From: Mucilaginibacter sp. cycad4
Lineage (GTDB): Bacteria; Bacteroidota; Bacteroidia; Sphingobacteriales; Sphingobacteriaceae
Assembly (NCBI RefSeq): GCF_034263275.1
Contig: NZ_CP139559.1
Coordinates: 5,890,001-5,954,000 of the forward strand
Direction of reading: 5' to 3'
DNA length: 64,000 nucleotides
Below, piece after piece: positions 25,250 through 35,014 of the stretch; position 1 is the stretch's first letter; every line of letters begins with the position of its first letter. The notes beneath the pieces were generated by a model. The model saw nothing but the letters and a program-made list of their open reading frames with translations, did not search any database and was not told where the DNA came from. Both the position numbers and the translations under genes were made by a program.

Positions 25250-28200
25250 TTATTTCAATTGAGGTTCTTCAAATTTTCCTGCCAGGGCAAACTCGGTATC
25301 GTCATCCTGGTGAATGTTCATTTTTAAGCGGAGCTTTTCCTGTAAGGATTGGAAAATCACAAATAGCACGGGAACAAGCAGTACACCAAGCACAACACCT
25401 GCCAGCATACCGCCAACGGCAGCATAGCTGATAGAATGGTTACCCTGAGCGGACGGGCCTTCCGCAATACTCATCGGAAACAATCCGAAAATAAAGGCGA
25501 GTGAAGTCATGATAATCGGGCGTAAGCGGAGTGTCGAAGCTTCTACGGCAGCCTGCACGAGCCCCATCCCGGTGCGACGGCGCTGAACGGCAAACTCAAC
25601 GATAAGAATTGCATTTTTCGCGAGTAAACCAATGAGCATGACCAGCGCTACCTGAACATAGATATTGTTATCTATCCCTTTCATACCAATCATCGCGAAT
25701 ACACCAAACACGCCAGTTGGGATCGATAGAATAACTGCAAGCGGCAGGATATAACTTTCATATTGCGCCGATAACAGAAAATACACAAAAACGAGACAGA
25801 GGATGAAAATAATGGTTGATTGTCCGCTTGAGGTAATTTCTTCCTTAGTCTGTCCGGAGAACTCATAAGTGATATTGACCGGAAGCCGTTTGGCAGCCAA
25901 ATCCCGGATAGCTTGTATAGCCTCCCCGCTGCTGTGCCCCGGCTTAGGAATAACGTTAATCTGGATAGAATTAAAAAGATTGTAACGGGAGGCCGTTTCC
26001 GAGCCAAATACTCTTTTCAAGGTAACCAGGCTATTAACTGGCACCATGTCCCCATTAACATTCTTGACATAAACGGCATTCAACGAACTTAAGTCGCGCT
26101 TGTTTTCGCCGTCAGCCTGCAGCTTAACCCGGTAGTATTTACCAAACCGATTAAAATCAGATGCTTGAATCGTGCCAAAATATCCCTGGATGGCTGACAG
26201 AACATCCTTGACTTTCACTCCGAGTTGTGTTGCCTTATCATCATCCACGCCGATTTCATATTGCGGATAATCGGCCTTAAAGGTTGTAAAAGCGGCTCCT
26301 ACGGCTGGCTGTTTATTTAACTCTGCAATAAAACTGTTGGCATCATTAGAGAATATATTAAGCGGACCGCTTGATCTGTCCTGAAGTTCCATATCTATTG
26401 CTTCAATATTACTAAAGCCCGGAATCGTTGGATTGGAGAATGCGTAAAACGAAGCTCCTCTTATTGTGCCGTTAAGTTCTCCGTTTACTTTATTGATAAT
26501 TTCATTGATGTCCTTTACCTTGCCTCGTTCTTCTTTCTGTTTTAGCCTCAGGATGACGACTGCCGACGAAGGACTGTTCGACGTGGTTAAAAGGTTAAAC
26601 CCTGGAATGCCTACCACATGCAGCGCCGATTCTTCTTTGCGGAGTATATTTTCTGCCTGCCTTACGATTTCATTAGTTTCGGTCAGTGACGTACCGGACG
26701 GTGTCGCAGTCGCTACAAATATCAGCTCCCCGTCTTCGGTTGGAATAAAACCTGTCGGAGTCGTTTTAATCATCCAGCCGGTAGCAATAATGACTATAAC
26801 CAAACCTCCCAGCGCTATCCACTTTCTCTTGATTAAAAACTCAATTATACCGGTATAGCGGGTTGTTACCGCCTTGAAACCAACATTAAATACGTTAAAG
26901 AAACGGCGGGTATAGGTCTTTTTCTTGGCATCGCTATCGTTTGCGATATGTTGGTTTTTAAGAAACAACGCTGCGAGGGCCGGGCTCAAGGTTAAGGCGT
27001 TTACCGCAGAAACGACAATCGCGATAGCCATTGTAAATGCAAACTGCCTGTAAAACAACCCTGTAGAACCCTTCATGAATCCCACTGGCAGGAATACTGC
27101 TGCCATAACCAGCGTGATGGAGATAATTGCACCGGTAATTTCGTGCATTGCCTTTATCGTAGCTTGTCGCGCAGGAAGATGTTCATGTTCCATTTTAGAG
27201 TGTACCGCCTCGACAACGACTATGGCATCGTCGACTACGATACCAATCGCCAGCACAAGCGCAAAAAGCGTAAGGAGGTTAATGGTGAAACCGAAAATGT
27301 ACATAAAGAAGAAAGTAGCAACAATTGCCACAGGTACGGCGATAGCCGGGATAAGCGTTGAACGAAAATCCTGCAGGAAGATAAAAACTACTATAAATAC
27401 GAGCGCAAAAGCCTCCAGCAATGTATGTTCAACCTGGCTTATGGATTCATCCAACGTATGCTTATTGGTAACAACAAGGTGGTAAGAAAGCCCTTTCGGG
27501 AATTTCTTTGAAACCTCGGTCATTAATTTACCAACCTCTATCTGTATTTGGTTGGAATTAGAACCTGCAAGCTGTATGATACCCAAGCCGGCACTTATAT
27601 GTCCGTTGAGGCGTAAATTCGACGCATAAGTAACTGACCCTAACTGAACCCTGGCTACATCTTTCAAGCGTAAGATCGAACCGTCTGAATTACCCTTGAT
27701 CGGAATATTTTCGTAATCCTCAGCTTTGTTTAATTTGCCTTTGTATTTCAGTACATATTCAAAAACTTCATTGCTCAGATCACCAAAACGCCCCGGGGCC
27801 GCTTCAAGACTTTTGTCCTGGATAGCCGCGGCCACTTCATCCGGTGTAACATTGTGGACACGCATCAATGAGGGGTTCAGCCAAACCCGCATGGAATAAT
27901 CCATAGTTCCGCCAACTAATGCAGCCTGTCCGACACCTTCAATACGCCTGATTTCAGGAAGGATATTGATGGAGGCATAGTTGTCAAGGAAAGTCTGGTC
28001 GTATCGTTTGTCATCAGCATTAAGGCCAATGATTTCGATAAAGCTGTTTTGCTGTTTTTGGGTAACAATGCCCTGCTGAACAACTTCCGGAGGCAGTTGA
28101 CTGGTGGCCTGCGAAACGCGGTTTTGCACATTTACAGCTGCCTGGTCCGGATTGGTGCCCAGTTTGAAGAATACGCTGATGGTCAGCGTACCGTCGTTAC

Positions 28201-28447
28201 TGGCGACGGAGGACATATAGGTAATATTTTCAACACCATTGATGGCTTCCTCCAGTGATGGTGTCACTGATCTCAAAATGGTTTCCGCGTTTGCACCCGG
28301 ATAAACCGCACGCACAGCAACACAGGGAGGAGCTATTTCCGGAAATTGCTGCACGGGTAGCTGGCTAAGCCCCAGCGCACCGAGTATGAGCAATAATATG
28401 GACACAACGGTGGCCAATACCGGCTTACTTATGAAATTCTTTAACAT
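25250..28447 (-). CDS. RND multidrug efflux permease (AcrB/MexB type)
   Basis: The 1065-residue protein has the 12-helix RND layout with two large periplasmic loops. The first helix begins FISKPVLATVVSILLLILG. The proton-relay Asp pair is in GIVVDDAIVVVEAVH and the Lys in GLLAKNAILIVEF. It is a hydrophobe/amphiphile exporter (HAE1) driven by proton flow. It is the middle gene of MFP-RND-OMF, 22 bp after the fusion protein gene. It is clearly paralogous to the permease at 55798. Substrates cannot be told from sequence. Confidence 0.96.
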   Translation of the reverse strand: MLKNFISKPVLATVVSILLLILGALGLSQLPVQQFPEIAPPCVAVRAVYPGANAETILRSVTPSLEEAINGVENITYMSSVASNDGTLTISVFFKLGTNPDQAAVNVQNRVSQATSQLPPEVVQQGIVTQKQQNSFIEIIGLNADDKRYDQTFLDNYASINILPEIRRIEGVGQAALVGGTMDYSMRVWLNPSLMRVHNVTPDEVAAAIQDKSLEAAPGRFGDLSNEVFEYVLKYKGKLNKAEDYENIPIKGNSDGSILRLKDVARVQLGSVTYASNLRLNGHISAGLGIIQLAGSNSNQIQIEVGKLMTEVSKKFPKGLSYHLVVTNKHTLDESISQVEHTLLEAFALVFIVVFIFLQDFRSTLIPAIAVPVAIVATFFFMYIFGFTINLLTLFALVLAIGIVVDDAIVVVEAVHSKMEHEHLPARQATIKAMHEITGAIISITLVMAAVFLPVGFMKGSTGLFYRQFAFTMAIAIVVSAVNALTLSPALAALFLKNQHIANDSDAKKKTYTRRFFNVFNVGFKAVTTRYTGIIEFLIKRKWIALGGLVIVIIATGWMIKTTPTGFIPTEDGELIFVATATPSGTSLTETNEIVRQAENILRKEESALHVVGIPGFNLLTTSNSPSSAVVILRLKQKEERGKVKDINEIINKVNGELNGTIRGASFYAFSNPTIPGFSNIEAIDMELQDRSSGPLNIFSNDANSFIAELNKQPAVGAAFTTFKADYPQYEIGVDDDKATQLGVKVKDVLSAIQGYFGTIQASDFNRFGKYYRVKLQADGENKRDLSSLNAVYVKNVNGDMVPVNSLVTLKRVFGSETASRYNLFNSIQINVIPKPGHSSGEAIQAIRDLAAKRLPVNITYEFSGQTKEEITSSGQSTIIFILCLVFVYFLLSAQYESYILPLAVILSIPTGVFGVFAMIGMKGIDNNIYVQVALVMLIGLLAKNAILIVEFAVQRRRTGMGLVQAAVEASTLRLRPIIMTSLAFIFGLFPMSIAEGPSAQGNHSISYAAVGGMLAGVVLGVLLVPVLFVIFQSLQEKLRLKMNIHQDDDTEFALAGKFEEPQLK

Positions 28448-28469
28448 GATTTTCAGATTTGGGAGTCGG

Positions 28470-29603
28470 TTATTTATTTAAAACAGCAATTTTTTCTACA
28501 GCGGCTTCCGGGTGAATGATCATGCCTTCCTGTAGTGTACCTATGCCTTCAATGACAACGCGGTCCCCGGCTTTTAATCCGTCACCAACTAAATAAGCTT
28601 TACCTGCTTTACCAGTTATGCTGATAAATACCTTTTTGACTTTATTGCTGTCGCCGACCGCGAATACGTAAACCTGGTCCTGCAATTCCATTGTTGATGA
28701 TTGAGGAATTGTTAGCGCAGTTTTATGTAAAAGCGATAATTTGATTTTCCCTGTGTTCCCGTCACGAAGCAGCCCTTGCGGGTTTGGAAAAATGGCCCTC
28801 ACATCGATAGCCCCTGTATTTTTATCGAATTGCCCATCGATCATATCGACCCTGCCCTTTTCCTGAAATTCTTTACTGTCAGTTAGCACCAAGGAGACAG
28901 GTGCCAGCTGCTTGATTTTATCGTCGAGTGTCGCGCCGGGGTATTGATCCTTAAAGTCAACGAAATCTTTCTCTGCAAGCGCAAAATATACATGTACATT
29001 GTGCACATCTGATAAAGCGGTAAGAGCAGCAGGATCATTTGGACCGATCAGATTTCCTTTTTTTCTAAGCATGCGGCCGATATAACCGCTTACCGGCGCT
29101 TTGATCAGCGTATAATTTAAATTAATCTGCGCTGTCGTGATGTTCGCTTTCGCTTGTTCAATATTTGCTCTGGCTATATCAGCAGCTGCTTTCGCATTTT
29201 TTAATTGATAATCTGATACAACTTTATTTTGTACAAGGGGTGTTAGCTTCTCCACTTCAAGGTCAGCATTTACAGCAGCACCTTGGGCGGCATGCAAACT
29301 GGCAATAGCATTTCCTAAAGCTGCCCTGAATGGTCTTTCGTCAATTCTGAATAATGGTTGGCCTTCTTTAACGAAAGCTCCTTCGTCTACGAATACCTCT
29401 TCAAGTATCCCGCTGACTTGCGGACGGATATCTACATTGTCTACACCCTGAACAGATGCGGGATACTCCTGAAAAGTGGTCACCTCTTGTGGTTGAACTG
29501 TCACGACCTTAAGCGAGGGCGGTGAAGCAGGCTGCTGCTTTGGAGCTGTAGAGCAACCGTACAACACGGAGCCTAATAGTGTGGAAATAAGGATCTTTTT
29601 CAT
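28470..29603 (-). CDS. RND membrane fusion lipoprotein (AcrA/MexA type)
   Basis: The 377-residue protein has a lipoprotein signal (LLGSVLYGC), a lipoyl-like half-motif (PQVSGILEEVFVDEGAFVKEGQPLF), an alpha-helical hairpin and the second half-motif (LIKAPVSGYIGRML), then a beta barrel. It links the RND permease to the outer-membrane channel. ATG 29603 is preferred over one eight codons upstream because it gives a normal signal peptide. It is the first gene of the pump operon. The TetR gene at 29915 lies upstream on the same strand. Confidence 0.93.
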   Translation of the reverse strand: MKKILISTLLGSVLYGCSTAPKQQPASPPSLKVVTVQPQEVTTFQEYPASVQGVDNVDIRPQVSGILEEVFVDEGAFVKEGQPLFRIDERPFRAALGNAIASLHAAQGAAVNADLEVEKLTPLVQNKVVSDYQLKNAKAAADIARANIEQAKANITTAQINLNYTLIKAPVSGYIGRMLRKKGNLIGPNDPAALTALSDVHNVHVYFALAEKDFVDFKDQYPGATLDDKIKQLAPVSLVLTDSKEFQEKGRVDMIDGQFDKNTGAIDVRAIFPNPQGLLRDGNTGKIKLSLLHKTALTIPQSSTMELQDQVYVFAVGDSNKVKKVFISITGKAGKAYLVGDGLKAGDRVVIEGIGTLQEGMIIHPEAAVEKIAVLNK

Positions 29604-29914
29604 GTTTTTATATTTTATTGTGGTCATTTTATTTTATTCTATTTAATAATAGCAGGCCGCCATAACCGCTCTTAGTGCTTTCGATGGAATTTTTGTGTGT
29701 TCCGATGCCGCCTCTTGCCATGCGGTTGGTGATTTTCGCTTCCTATCGTTTTTTTTAAATTTTCATTATGTATTTTCTATAGTTATGCCAATGGTTTATG
29801 CATCTGATTTACAGGGTTTTATTATTTACAATAAAAAAAACCTAACGTTGTGCCGTTAAATCAGCGAAGCGATAATTGTCATCCCGTCTTGATGTGGTAG
29901 ATCGACGGTCTCAT
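29604..29914. promoter_or_regulatory. Gap between TetR and RND operon with inverted repeat
   Basis: An inverted repeat at 29842-29859 (CTAACG-TTGTGC-CGTTAA) matches the window-wide palindrome in arms and spacing but has no partner 31 bp away. A small palindrome CTATT-TAAT-AATAG lies at 29639-29652, 36 bp upstream of the fusion protein start. Either may be an operator for the pump. Confidence 0.35.
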
Positions 29915-30511
29915 TTAAGACGCCATAATTGCCAGCCCATGAATTCCGTCAACCAATACTCGTTTGTTGAACTGTTCGGAACTGCCGCGCTTAATCAGGT
30001 TCAGTGAAATGAGGCCGTGGACAAGCGACCAGCAGGCGAAATACCTGCGTTCAGTTTGACTAGCGTCCTGGTTCGACTGCCCGAGCATCTTGGCGATTAC
30101 CGGCATCACCAGTTCGGAAATCGGCGCCGTCACTTCTGATTGGATGAGCTTGTCGCAACAAAAAGTTCCGACACCGAACATGAGCTGATACCGTTCCTTT
30201 TGAGAGAATGCAAAATCCCAGTATGCGAGCCACATTCGTTCTAATTTCTGTACAGGATCCGATATACCCTTTGCTGCAATCTTCATCACGCGGTTAAGCT
30301 TCGAAAATCCGATCCTGCTGAGCTCAGCCAACAATGAATCTTTGTTATCGAAATATTCATAGATTACCGGCGGAGTGTATTCTATCAGGTCCGCAATTTT
30401 TCTCATGCTCAAGGCTTGCCAACCCTCCTGGCAGACGATCTCCATGGCTGCGTCTAAAATGCTGAGCCTGGTTGCTGCTTTTTGCCTGTTCTTTCTTTCT
30501 AATGTTCCCAT
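29915..30511 (-). CDS. TetR-family regulator, probable repressor of the RND pump
   Basis: The 198-residue protein has an N-terminal TetR helix-turn-helix (residues about 15-60, ALSMRKIADLIEYTPPVIYEYFDNKDSLL, typical recognition helix then YEYF) and a C-terminal ligand-binding domain of the TetR_C_33/WHG type. It lies directly upstream of and in line with the MFP-RND-OMF genes, which it probably controls. A perfect palindrome 37 bp before its own start suggests self-repression. Confidence 0.88.
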   Translation of the reverse strand: MGTLERKNRQKAATRLSILDAAMEIVCQEGWQALSMRKIADLIEYTPPVIYEYFDNKDSLLAELSRIGFSKLNRVMKIAAKGISDPVQKLERMWLAYWDFAFSQKERYQLMFGVGTFCCDKLIQSEVTAPISELVMPVIAKMLGQSNQDASQTERRYFACWSLVHGLISLNLIKRGSSEQFNKRVLVDGIHGLAIMAS

Positions 30512-30854
30512 TATTCAACTTTTCAAGAGCTAAAAATGATTAATAGTAAATAGTCAACATTGACTATTTTGTTAAACAAAGATTACTCTTTAACAGGTGT
30601 TTACAATGACGCTGCTGCTGAACCAAAAAACAGCAAACGACATTTAGCTTTCAATTAAACAACTATCTAAATAATTTTAAATAATTGATAAGCAGATTAT
30701 TATGTTAAATTGTAAGAAAATCTAACAGTAGTATTTTTTCTATCGGCCGAATCTTCATTGACAATCGATTGACAATGCTCACTTTGTATATGACATTGAG
30801 ATGTTCAAAAAAAAGACTCTACGTTATATTTTTGTTCAACAAAACAGTCAATTC
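30512..30854. promoter_or_regulatory. Divergent TetR/TetR intergenic region with palindromic operator
   Basis: At 30548-30569 a 10-bp inverted repeat (AAATAGTCAA, 2-base spacer, TTGACTATTT) sits 37 bp from the TetR start at 30511, a likely operator of that gene. Near the opposite gene a direct repeat ATTGACAAT occurs at 30757-30765 and 30768-30776, 11 bp apart. Confidence 0.6.
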
Positions 30855-31445
30855 ATGACAAAAAAAGGCGAGGCTACAAAACATTCAATCATTGAAAAAG
30901 CCTCTGACTTATTCAATGTGAAGGGTATAGCAGGAACATCTATCGAGGATGTTTTAGCGTTTGCAAAAGTTACGAGAGGTTGCTTACTCGGGCACTTTAG
31001 GAATAAAGAGGAACTGGTATTGGCAAGCACAGATTATTTGCTCAATACCAATCGGGAACCAAGGTTAAAAGTTTTGGAGAGTGGGCGATCTGCAAAAGAA
31101 AAAATATGGCGCTTTATTGATATGCACAAACAACCACTGAGGACGCCTGTATTTGGTGGATGCCCGATTATGAACCTTTCGGTCGAGGCAGACGACACTA
31201 ATCCTGGTATTTCGAAAGTACTTCGCAAAGAAGTTGATGATTACACAGATATGCTTATTGAAATTCTTGAAGCCGGAAAAACCAACCATGAGTTTTCTGG
31301 TACACTTGAGCCGGAAGAATTCGCATATAAAATGTTTACAGCGATCGAAGGGGCTTTGCTCTTTTGTCGGATCAAAAATTCTCAAAGGCCAATGAAAGCT
31401 GTGATTTCCAGTTTAAAAAAGGAACTGGAATCGTTCTGTATTTAA
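30855..31445 (+). CDS. TetR-family regulator
   Basis: The 196-residue protein has an N-terminal TetR helix-turn-helix (KGIAGTSIEDVLAFAKVTRG, then LLGHFRNKEEL) and a C-terminal domain with the GGCPIMNLSVEADD segment seen in YxaF/AcuR-like TetR regulators of oxidoreductases. The ATG at 30855 fits the family length better than the earlier one at 30801. It is followed 18 bp later by a second TetR gene, so two regulators are probably co-transcribed. Confidence 0.87.
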   Translation: MTKKGEATKHSIIEKASDLFNVKGIAGTSIEDVLAFAKVTRGCLLGHFRNKEELVLASTDYLLNTNREPRLKVLESGRSAKEKIWRFIDMHKQPLRTPVFGGCPIMNLSVEADDTNPGISKVLRKEVDDYTDMLIEILEAGKTNHEFSGTLEPEEFAYKMFTAIEGALLFCRIKNSQRPMKAVISSLKKELESFCI

Positions 31446-31463
31446 TGACGGTTAATTCTTAGA

Positions 31464-32078
31464 ATGATGATTTCAACTAAAATAAAGCTCACTAAGGCAG
31501 ATCGAACGAAACAGTATATCATTGAAAGCATGTCCGATGTTTTCAATAAAAAAGGATACTCTGGTACGTCGATCACTGATATAGAAGCCACCACCGGGTT
31601 ATCTAGAGGCGCTATTTATGGAAACTTTGCAAGTAAAGAAGAAATTGCCCTGGCCGTTTTTGATTTTAATTTCGCCAAAACCCGGAGTGCCGTAGATAAG
31701 ATGATGGAACGCGAGAGAAGCTTTCATGCTAAAATAATGGTGCTGGTGAATGTCCACAAATCCGTTAATGATAATCCGCTTTTTACTGCCTGCGGTTCTT
31801 TACTATATAATTCCCCCGATACCGATGAAATCAGCGTACTAATGAAAGACCGGGCGATAAGTGCTGTTCTTAGAAAGGAAAAAACGGTGGCTGATCTTAT
31901 TCAAATGGGTATGAAATCAGGAGAGTTTCGCAAAGAAACAGACCCAAAGCAAGTCGCAATTGCGATCATTTCACTATTGGAAGGCGGTTTAATGATCTGG
32001 CGCAAGAGTGGCGATTCGATTAGGATGTCACAGGTGATTGCTTCAATCGAAGCACTGATGGAAAGCATCGCTAATTAA
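31464..32078 (+). CDS. TetR-family regulator
   Basis: The 204-residue protein shows the TetR fold: KADRTKQYIIESMSDVFNKKGYSGTS followed by the recognition helix LSRGAIYGNFASKEE (given as short blocks around residues 8-55). The C-terminal domain has TACGSLLYNS where related proteins have GCPL. It lies between another TetR gene (18 bp upstream) and an AhpD-like gene (23 bp downstream), which it may control. Confidence 0.87.
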   Translation: MMISTKIKLTKADRTKQYIIESMSDVFNKKGYSGTSITDIEATTGLSRGAIYGNFASKEEIALAVFDFNFAKTRSAVDKMMERERSFHAKIMVLVNVHKSVNDNPLFTACGSLLYNSPDTDEISVLMKDRAISAVLRKEKTVADLIQMGMKSGEFRKETDPKQVAIAIISLLEGGLMIWRKSGDSIRMSQVIASIEALMESIAN

Positions 32079-32101
32079 CATATACATCTGTTCCAATATT
32101 T

Positions 32102-32641
32102 ATGAAAACATTTAGTCTGCCGAAAGACCACCAGTTGACGAGTGAAAACCGGGCATTATTTCAACGCTTAAATGAACTTTTTGGCTACGTTCCAAATTTA
32201 TACAGGGCTATCGCTTATTCTGATAACGCTGTAAAAGCCTATTTAAACCTCCAACATTTCGATTCATCGTTAAATGCCCGACAAAAAACAGTTGTTAACC
32301 TCACTGTAAGCCACCTTCAACAAGGTTATTACTCTTTGAAAGCTTACAGTACCCTTGCCCTGCAATTCGGATTTAACCGGGAGCAGGTAGAAGAGCTGGC
32401 AAACGGGACCGCCTCTTTCGACCTTAGTTTACAAGCATTGATCAACTTAACTACTCAGGCCGTTAATAATCACGGTAATATTGAAAATGCTGAACTTGAG
32501 AAATTCTTTGACGCTGGCTATACTGAGGAACAATTAGTTGACGTCATGATGGCTGTCGGCGAAACGACGATCGCTAACTATCTTTATAACATTGTTAGAT
32601 TCCCGATGGATTTTAACTTAAGCGACCGCGATGGAAATTAA
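32102..32641 (+). CDS. AhpD-like (carboxymuconolactone decarboxylase fold) protein lacking active-site residues
   Basis: The 179-residue protein aligns along the AhpD-like fold, including the pre-active-site helix (ARQKTVVNLTVSHL). Where family members have CxxC-xxx-H, this one reads G75-Y-Y-S78-L-K-A-Y82, so both redox Cys and the His are replaced. It is unlikely to act as a thiol peroxidase or disulfide reductase. It may be structural or use another chemistry. It lies 23 bp after a TetR gene and is probably co-transcribed with it. Confidence 0.78.
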   Translation: MKTFSLPKDHQLTSENRALFQRLNELFGYVPNLYRAIAYSDNAVKAYLNLQHFDSSLNARQKTVVNLTVSHLQQGYYSLKAYSTLALQFGFNREQVEELANGTASFDLSLQALINLTTQAVNNHGNIENAELEKFFDAGYTEEQLVDVMMAVGETTIANYLYNIVRFPMDFNLSDRDGN

Positions 32642-32714
32642 ATATTACTACGCCTGAAGATCTTCGGTGATACAGCAAATTTCCATAGAAACCTGCTGTA
32701 CCACCGTTCTGAAA

Positions 32715-34181
32715 TTATTCAGACAGATGATTTCCCTCCGTATTTCCATTGCTCACTGCCGGGAGAACTGCAAGGGTAATCCACACCAACAAAAGACTTA
32801 TAATTATACTGCTGATACCGGCGACAAATGCACGGTTAAAATCCGGATGCCCCGGATGCAATTCAGCAATGTAAAAGAATATCCCCCCAATTATGCTAAC
32901 CCCCAGGGCAGATGCCGTCATCTGGAAAGTGCTATATACTCCGGCCGCCGCGCCCGCAAATTTTTGAGGAACACTTCTGAGTGTGATGTTTAAAAGGGAA
33001 GAAAGCACAAAACCATTCCCAAAGCCGTAAAAAGCCAGTAAGCCATAAACGACGAAAACATCAACACCTGATTTAAAAAGGATAATTTGGACGGCAAACC
33101 CAATGATCATAAGTGTTACCCCGAACTGCACAATTCGCTTTCCATACTTAGGGATCAGCTTCGAGCCGATGAGCGACGCCGCTGTGAATGTGACGCCGGA
33201 TAACGCAAAAAACAAACCTGATTGCAGCGAACTATAGCCAATACCATTTTGAAAATATAAGGCAGTTATCAGAAGATATGCAGTATGCGCCATATACTGG
33301 AAAAGTACCGCAATCAATCCAAGGTTAAATTGCCTGTTTCTGAAAAGGGTCACATCGATAAGGGGATTGCCTTTTTTGCGCAGCTTCCGACGCTGGTCAC
33401 TGATAAATAATGCGAAAATAACAAAGGAAAACAGCAGTAAGCCAATGCTCCATAACGGCCAACCGTGTTCCCTTCCCTCTACTAGTGGAATAATTAGGGA
33501 GAAAAGGCTTGCAGTTAGAATAACCACGCCGGAATAATCAAAAAGTTGTTCGTGATTTTTTTTAGTTTCAGGCAGCAACGCATGCGTCGCGACCAGCGCC
33601 GCTGAACCAATTGGTAGATTGATGAAAAATATGAGTCTCCAGCCCGCAACGAAAGTATGTAGTTGCGATAAATAGCCACCAAGTACCTGCCCTAAAGTTG
33701 CTGCAAGCCCAAGCGTAATACCGAAATAGCCGATAGCCGTTGACCGTTCCTTATGATCTGTAAAAAGAACCTGGATAAACGCGATGGATTGAGGCATCAT
33801 AAATGAGGCGCTTACCCCTTGGAAAAAGCGGAACAAATTGAGCTCAAGGGGTGTCTGCGCTAATCCGCAAAGGCAGGAAATGAGCGTAAAGCCGAACATT
33901 CCCCAAAAAAACACTCTTTTTCTTCCGAAATGATCCCCGGCTCTTCCCCCGGTTATCAGAAAAGAAGCGTATCCAAGCAGATAGCCGGCAATGACTAGTT
34001 GTAATTGTCCGTCCGAAGCTTCAAGCCCTGTTTTTATTGAGGGAATCGCTACATTGATAATGAAGGTATCAACAACCGATAATAGCGGAGCAGTTAATAT
34101 CACCATTAATGCAAGCCAGCGTGAGGTGGCTTTAATCGTGTTATCCGGGCTGGCAAAGCTTGGTGTTTTTCTGTTGGTCAT
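32715..34181 (-). CDS. MFS drug exporter, DHA2 (14-helix, EmrB/QacA-like) family
   Basis: The 488-residue protein has about 14 hydrophobic helices. Motif A-like GGRAGDHFGRKRVF follows helix 2, and the helix-5 motif C-like region AATLGQVLGGYLSQ is present, as in DHA2 proton/drug antiporters. It is transcribed towards the AhpD-like gene and away from UPF0173. A half-like palindrome copy (34298-34303, TTAACG) lies about 115 bp upstream. The substrate is unknown. Confidence 0.9.
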   Translation of the reverse strand: MTNRKTPSFASPDNTIKATSRWLALMVILTAPLLSVVDTFIINVAIPSIKTGLEASDGQLQLVIAGYLLGYASFLITGGRAGDHFGRKRVFFWGMFGFTLISCLCGLAQTPLELNLFRFFQGVSASFMMPQSIAFIQVLFTDHKERSTAIGYFGITLGLAATLGQVLGGYLSQLHTFVAGWRLIFFINLPIGSAALVATHALLPETKKNHEQLFDYSGVVILTASLFSLIIPLVEGREHGWPLWSIGLLLFSFVIFALFISDQRRKLRKKGNPLIDVTLFRNRQFNLGLIAVLFQYMAHTAYLLITALYFQNGIGYSSLQSGLFFALSGVTFTAASLIGSKLIPKYGKRIVQFGVTLMIIGFAVQIILFKSGVDVFVVYGLLAFYGFGNGFVLSSLLNITLRSVPQKFAGAAAGVYSTFQMTASALGVSIIGGIFFYIAELHPGHPDFNRAFVAGISSIIISLLLVWITLAVLPAVSNGNTEGNHLSE

Positions 34182-34333
34182 GGAATAATATCAGGCGGGT
34201 TACCCGGTCTGTTTTATGATTTATAGTTTTATATTAAAGTAAAGCGGGCATCACACATAAGCATGAACGGTCGTTATAAAAAGCAAGGGCAATCGCTTTA
34301 ACGAAATAAAGTGCCGGCAATTGGGATGAAATT

Positions 34334-35014
34334 TTATAATTCAATAGTGCTACCTATTTCCATCAGAAAAAGTTCGATTCCCGCTGCTTCAAATTCGGCG
34401 ACTGCTTTCTGACGATCGATTCTGATACTTGCAAAAGTGTCGTAATGAACGGCCAAAACTTTATTCACGCCTACAAACCTGGAAGCCTCAATTGCTTCTT
34501 GAATCCCCATAGTCAGCACATCCCCAATTGGCAAAACTGCGAAATCCAGCTTGGCCCATCGCGTAATGAGTTGCATATCCATTGTAAGACCGGTGTCTCC
34601 GCTGAAATAAAAATTTCCATCTGCGCTTTTAAAGACGAAGCCACAGGCAATTCCTCCATAAGTACCGTCGGGAAGACTACTAGAGTGAATGGAGGAAACA
34701 CATTTTACCGTGCCGAAATCTGCCGTGAACTGTCCGCCCGGGTTGATTGGACGAACGTTTTTCAGATCTTCCCTTTTGAAATAATCCGTCAGTTCCCAGT
34801 TTGAAATGACGACCGCACCTGTGTTGTTGGCAATACGTTCAACATCTCCAATGTGATCGAAATGGGCATGAGAAACGAAGATGTAATCTGCCTTAATCTG
34901 ATCAACATCAATATCTGACGCAAATTGATTTGCTGAAATATAAGGGTCAAATACTAAATGTTTGTTTTGGATCACAACCGAAAAGCAAGAGTGCCCATAA
35001 TAAGTGACTTTCAT
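34334..35014 (-). CDS. UPF0173 metal-dependent hydrolase (metallo-beta-lactamase fold)
   Basis: The 226-residue protein has the metal-binding motif SHAHFDHIGD (about residues 49-58), a later SGDTG Asp and a C-terminal HYDTF His, as in the UPF0173/YtkL branch related to UlaG. It is probably a Zn or Mn hydrolase of unknown substrate. A CGGCAC box (minus strand, 35053-35048) and the tandem palindromes at 35105 and 35136 lie upstream, so it may be part of the proposed regulon. Confidence 0.88.
   Translation of the reverse strand: MKVTYYGHSCFSVVIQNKHLVFDPYISANQFASDIDVDQIKADYIFVSHAHFDHIGDVERIANNTGAVVISNWELTDYFKREDLKNVRPINPGGQFTADFGTVKCVSSIHSSSLPDGTYGGIACGFVFKSADGNFYFSGDTGLTMDMQLITRWAKLDFAVLPIGDVLTMGIQEAIEASRFVGVNKVLAVHYDTFASIRIDRQKAVAEFEAAGIELFLMEIGSTIEL

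Noticed and set aside
27075..27485. 136-codon open frame antisense to the RND permease
   Set aside because: It is a shadow of a strongly coding RND gene on the other strand. The protein has no recognisable fold.
30757..30776. Direct repeat ATTGACAAT twice, 11 bp apart
   Set aside because: It is only two short units, with no array, so not a CRISPR. It was noted only within the intergenic entry.
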